DNA of 7,718 nucleotides. It comes from Candidatus Kapaibacterium sp. (lineage in GTDB: Bacteria; Bacteroidota; Ignavibacteria; Kapaibacteriales; Kapaibacteriaceae). The stretch is from positions 1-7,718 of the forward strand of contig JAURNF010000133.1 in NCBI GenBank assembly GCA_030830285.1, given 5' to 3'. Below are positions 5,961 to 7,718 of this stretch, in pieces (position 1 is the stretch's first letter; the number at the start of each line of letters is the position of its first letter). The notes beneath the pieces were generated by a model. The model saw only the letters and a program-made list of their open reading frames with translations. It was not told the DNA's origin and did not search any database. Made by a program: the position numbers and the translations under genes.

Positions 5961-7718
5961 TTACTCTACCGTCACGCTCTTCGCGAGGTTGCGCGGCATG
6001 TCTACATTACAACCACGCTCGACTGCGATGTAGTAGGCCAGCAACTGAAGGGGGATTGATGCAAGAATTGGCGTAAGCAACGGCAGTGTACGAGGAATAC
6101 GAAGAACATGGTTAGCAACCTGTTCTATGTGTGTGTCCTCGTCATCAGCAATCGCAATAACACGTCCGTTACGTGCACGTACCTCCTCGATGTTCGAGAG
6201 CACCTTGTCATAAATCTCATCATGAGGAGCGATGAACACAACCGGCATGTTTTCATCGATCAGAGCGATTGGACCGTGCTTCATCTCAGCTGCAGGATAA
6301 CCTTCGGCATGGATGTATGAAATCTCCTTGAGCTTGAGTGCACCCTCAAGCGCAGCAGGGAAATTGAACCCACGTCCAAGGTAAAGGAAGTTTGCCGCCT
6401 GAGCATATTCATGAGCTATGGTGCGAACTTGATCCGCACGCTCCAAGATCGAAGCAATATGATCCGGAATCCGTTCGAGCTCGTGAGCAATACGCTTTCC
6501 TTCTTCAGCGGACAGGCCACGCATGCGACCCATGAACAATGCAAACTGTGTTAGGACGCACAGCTGCGATGTAAAGGCCTTTGTAGACGCAACACCAATC
6601 TCAGGTCCTGCGTGCAGGTATACGCCGGCATCTGTTTCGCGTGCAATTGTGCTGCCCACAACATTCACCATGCCGATGACTGTGGCGCCCTTGAGTTTCG
6701 CTTCACGTATTGCTGCAAGCGTGTCGGCCGTCTCGCCGCTTTGCGAGATTGCAATCACAACGTCATCGCTATTGATGATCGGATTGCGGTAGCGGAACTC
6801 ACTAGCGTATTCAACTTCAACAGGCACTCGAGCGAGTGCCTCAATCAGGTATTCACCAACCAGACCGGCGTGCCACGATGTGCCACACGCTGTGATAATG
6901 ATCCGCTTAGCAGATTGCAACTTCTCTCGCACAGCAGCCAGACCTCCGAGCTTTACCGTCCCCTCGGCAGCCTGAAGGCGACCTCTGAATCCGTCTCGGA
7001 AGGTGATTGGTTGTTCGTAGATCTCTTTGAGCATAAAGTGCTCAAAGCCGCCCTTTTCGATCTGCTCAAGCTCAAAGGCAATCTCTTCGACAACACTATG
7101 CGTGTCGATGTTCGCAATTGTCTTTGTCTGAAAACCATCCCTGCGAAGGATGGCCATTTCGTTCTCATTCAGGTACACAACCTGACGTGTATGCGAGATC
7201 ACAGCCGCAGCATCTGATGCAACGAGGTATTCTCCGTTTCCAATGCCGAGGATGAGTGGACTTCCACGTCGGGCTGCAATGATCATATCTGGATCGTGTG
7301 TGCTTACGACCACGATGCCAAACGTGCCTTCCACTTCTGCGAGTGCTGTTCGAACGGCCTGTTCTAGGTCGTGAAGCGTCTCGTACAACATTCCAATGAA
7401 CACTGCGAGAACTTCGCTGTCTGTGTCCGATTGGAATGTGTATCCAGCATTGAGGAGTTTCTTCTTGATCGTGAGGTAGTTCTCGATGATGCCATTATGC
7501 ACCAGAGCGATTGTGCCCGAATGATCCATGTGCGGGTGCGCGTTGACGTCGTTCGGGACACCATGCGTTGCCCATCTCGTGTGACCAACACCCACAGTAC
7601 CGTGGAGCTGATCCATGTCAACGGCTCGTTCAAGATCCATGACACGACCGGCCTTCTTCTCAATGCGAAGTCCTCCATCAGCGATGAGGCATACCCCTGC
7701 TGAGTCGTATCCGCGATA
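5961..7718 (-). CDS. glmS: Glutamine-fructose-6-phosphate aminotransferase (isomerizing), 5' end outside the window
   Basis: GlmS converts fructose-6-phosphate and glutamine to glucosamine-6-phosphate, the first step of the hexosamine pathway feeding peptidoglycan and lipopolysaccharide. The visible 585 residues begin with YRGYDSAG at the window edge. By comparison with the 609-residue E. coli enzyme, about 25 N-terminal residues, including catalytic Cys1, lie outside. The glutaminase domain (about 1-215) shows HTRWATHG (46-53), NGIIEN (75-80) and SDTDSE (97-102). Two SIS domains follow, with ACGTS (277-281), SQSGET (325-330) and TEIGVASTKAF-like GPEIGVASTKAF (371-382). The isomerase residues are present: Glu465 in LKEISYIHAE, His481 in MKHGP and Lys580 in RNLAKSVTVE, matching E. 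coli Glu488, His504 and Lys603. No internal break is seen. It is the first visible gene of the cluster. Its promoter and any glmS ribozyme in the leader would lie beyond the right edge. Confidence 0.97.
   Translation of the reverse strand, partial: YRGYDSAGVCLIADGGLRIEKKAGRVMDLERAVDMDQLHGTVGVGHTRWATHGVPNDVNAHPHMDHSGTIALVHNGIIENYLTIKKKLLNAGYTFQSDTDSEVLAVFIGMLYETLHDLEQAVRTALAEVEGTFGIVVVSTHDPDMIIAARRGSPLILGIGNGEYLVASDAAAVISHTRQVVYLNENEMAILRRDGFQTKTIANIDTHSVVEEIAFELEQIEKGGFEHFMLKEIYEQPITFRDGFRGRLQAAEGTVKLGGLAAVREKLQSAKRIIITACGTSWHAGLVGEYLIEALARVPVEVEYASEFRYRNPIINSDDVVIAISQSGETADTLAAIREAKLKGATVIGMVNVVGSTIARETDAGVYLHAGPEIGVASTKAFTSQLCVLTQFALFMGRMRGLSAEEGKRIAHELERIPDHIASILERADQVRTIAHEYAQAANFLYLGRGFNFPAALEGALKLKEISYIHAEGYPAAEMKHGPIALIDENMPVVFIAPHDEIYDKVLSNIEEVRARNGRVIAIADDEDTHIEQVANHVLRIPRTLPLLTPILASIPLQLLAYYIAVERGCNVDMPRNLAKSVTVE

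Larger units (their letters stand above)
218..7718 (-). other. Probable five-gene operon glmS - meaB - M24 - TPR - M3
   Basis: All five genes share a strand, with junctions of 3-base gap, 4-base overlap, 13-base overlap and 39-base gap, and no room for internal terminators. At two junctions (glmS/meaB and TPR/M3) the downstream start is in the same frame as the upstream stop. Compositional style is similar throughout, so there is no sign that one gene was recently inserted. Co-transcription is inferred from spacing; the true promoter is not visible. Confidence 0.75.

Noticed and set aside
6612..7217. 201-codon plus-strand open frame inside glmS
   Set aside because: It lies fully antisense to conserved GlmS SIS and glutaminase sequence. 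Its translation has no domain character and looks like a codon-bias shadow.
5961..7718. Possible glmS ribozyme
   Set aside because: The ribozyme, where present, lies in the 5' leader of glmS, which is beyond the right edge of the window.

Overview
The window carries five genes packed head to tail on the minus strand. It looks like one transcription unit running from about 7718 down to 218, followed by a short non-coding gap at 1-217. In transcription order the genes are: glmS (glutamine-fructose-6-phosphate aminotransferase, missing its first ~25 residues at the right edge), a MeaB/ArgK-type G3E GTPase, an M24-family (aminopeptidase P / prolidase-like) metallopeptidase, a secreted tetratricopeptide-repeat (TPR) protein of unknown function, and an M3-family zinc oligoendopeptidase. 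The junctions are very tight: a 3-base gap, a 4-base ATGA overlap, a 13-base overlap and a 39-base gap. Translational coupling is likely for at least the middle genes.

The window fits a bacterial chromosome. Base composition is close to balanced GC, TGA is used as a normal stop, every complete gene starts with ATG, and I see no transposase, integrase, phage gene, CRISPR array, tRNA or rRNA. The style of the M3 and M24 enzymes, plus one Bacteroidota-like promoter motif (TAnnTTTG) in the 3' gap, suggests the Bacteroidota/Chlorobiota/Kapabacteria neighbourhood. That is a low-confidence impression. Two genes have clear GGAGAG Shine-Dalgarno sites, which is less typical of core Bacteroidota.

Layout: 1-27 may hold the first nine codons of a further minus-strand gene. 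28-217 is non-coding, with a weak hairpin and a possible promoter. 218-1924 is the M3 peptidase, 1964-3772 the TPR protein, 3760-4965 the M24 peptidase, 4962-5957 the MeaB GTPase and 5961-7718 glmS.

Functionally the set is mixed. GlmS makes glucosamine-6-phosphate for cell-wall and lipopolysaccharide precursors. MeaB normally protects and loads B12-dependent acyl-CoA mutases, but no mutase gene is visible here. The two peptidases would finish degradation of short and proline-containing peptides in the cytoplasm. The TPR protein is the only one with an export signal. Nothing in the sequence shows that the genes share one pathway. The most distinctive points are the orphan MeaB with a Ser in its G4 guanine-recognition motif, the unidentified exported TPR protein, and the pairing of two unrelated cytoplasmic metallopeptidases in one cluster. 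I found no clear case for an undescribed system.
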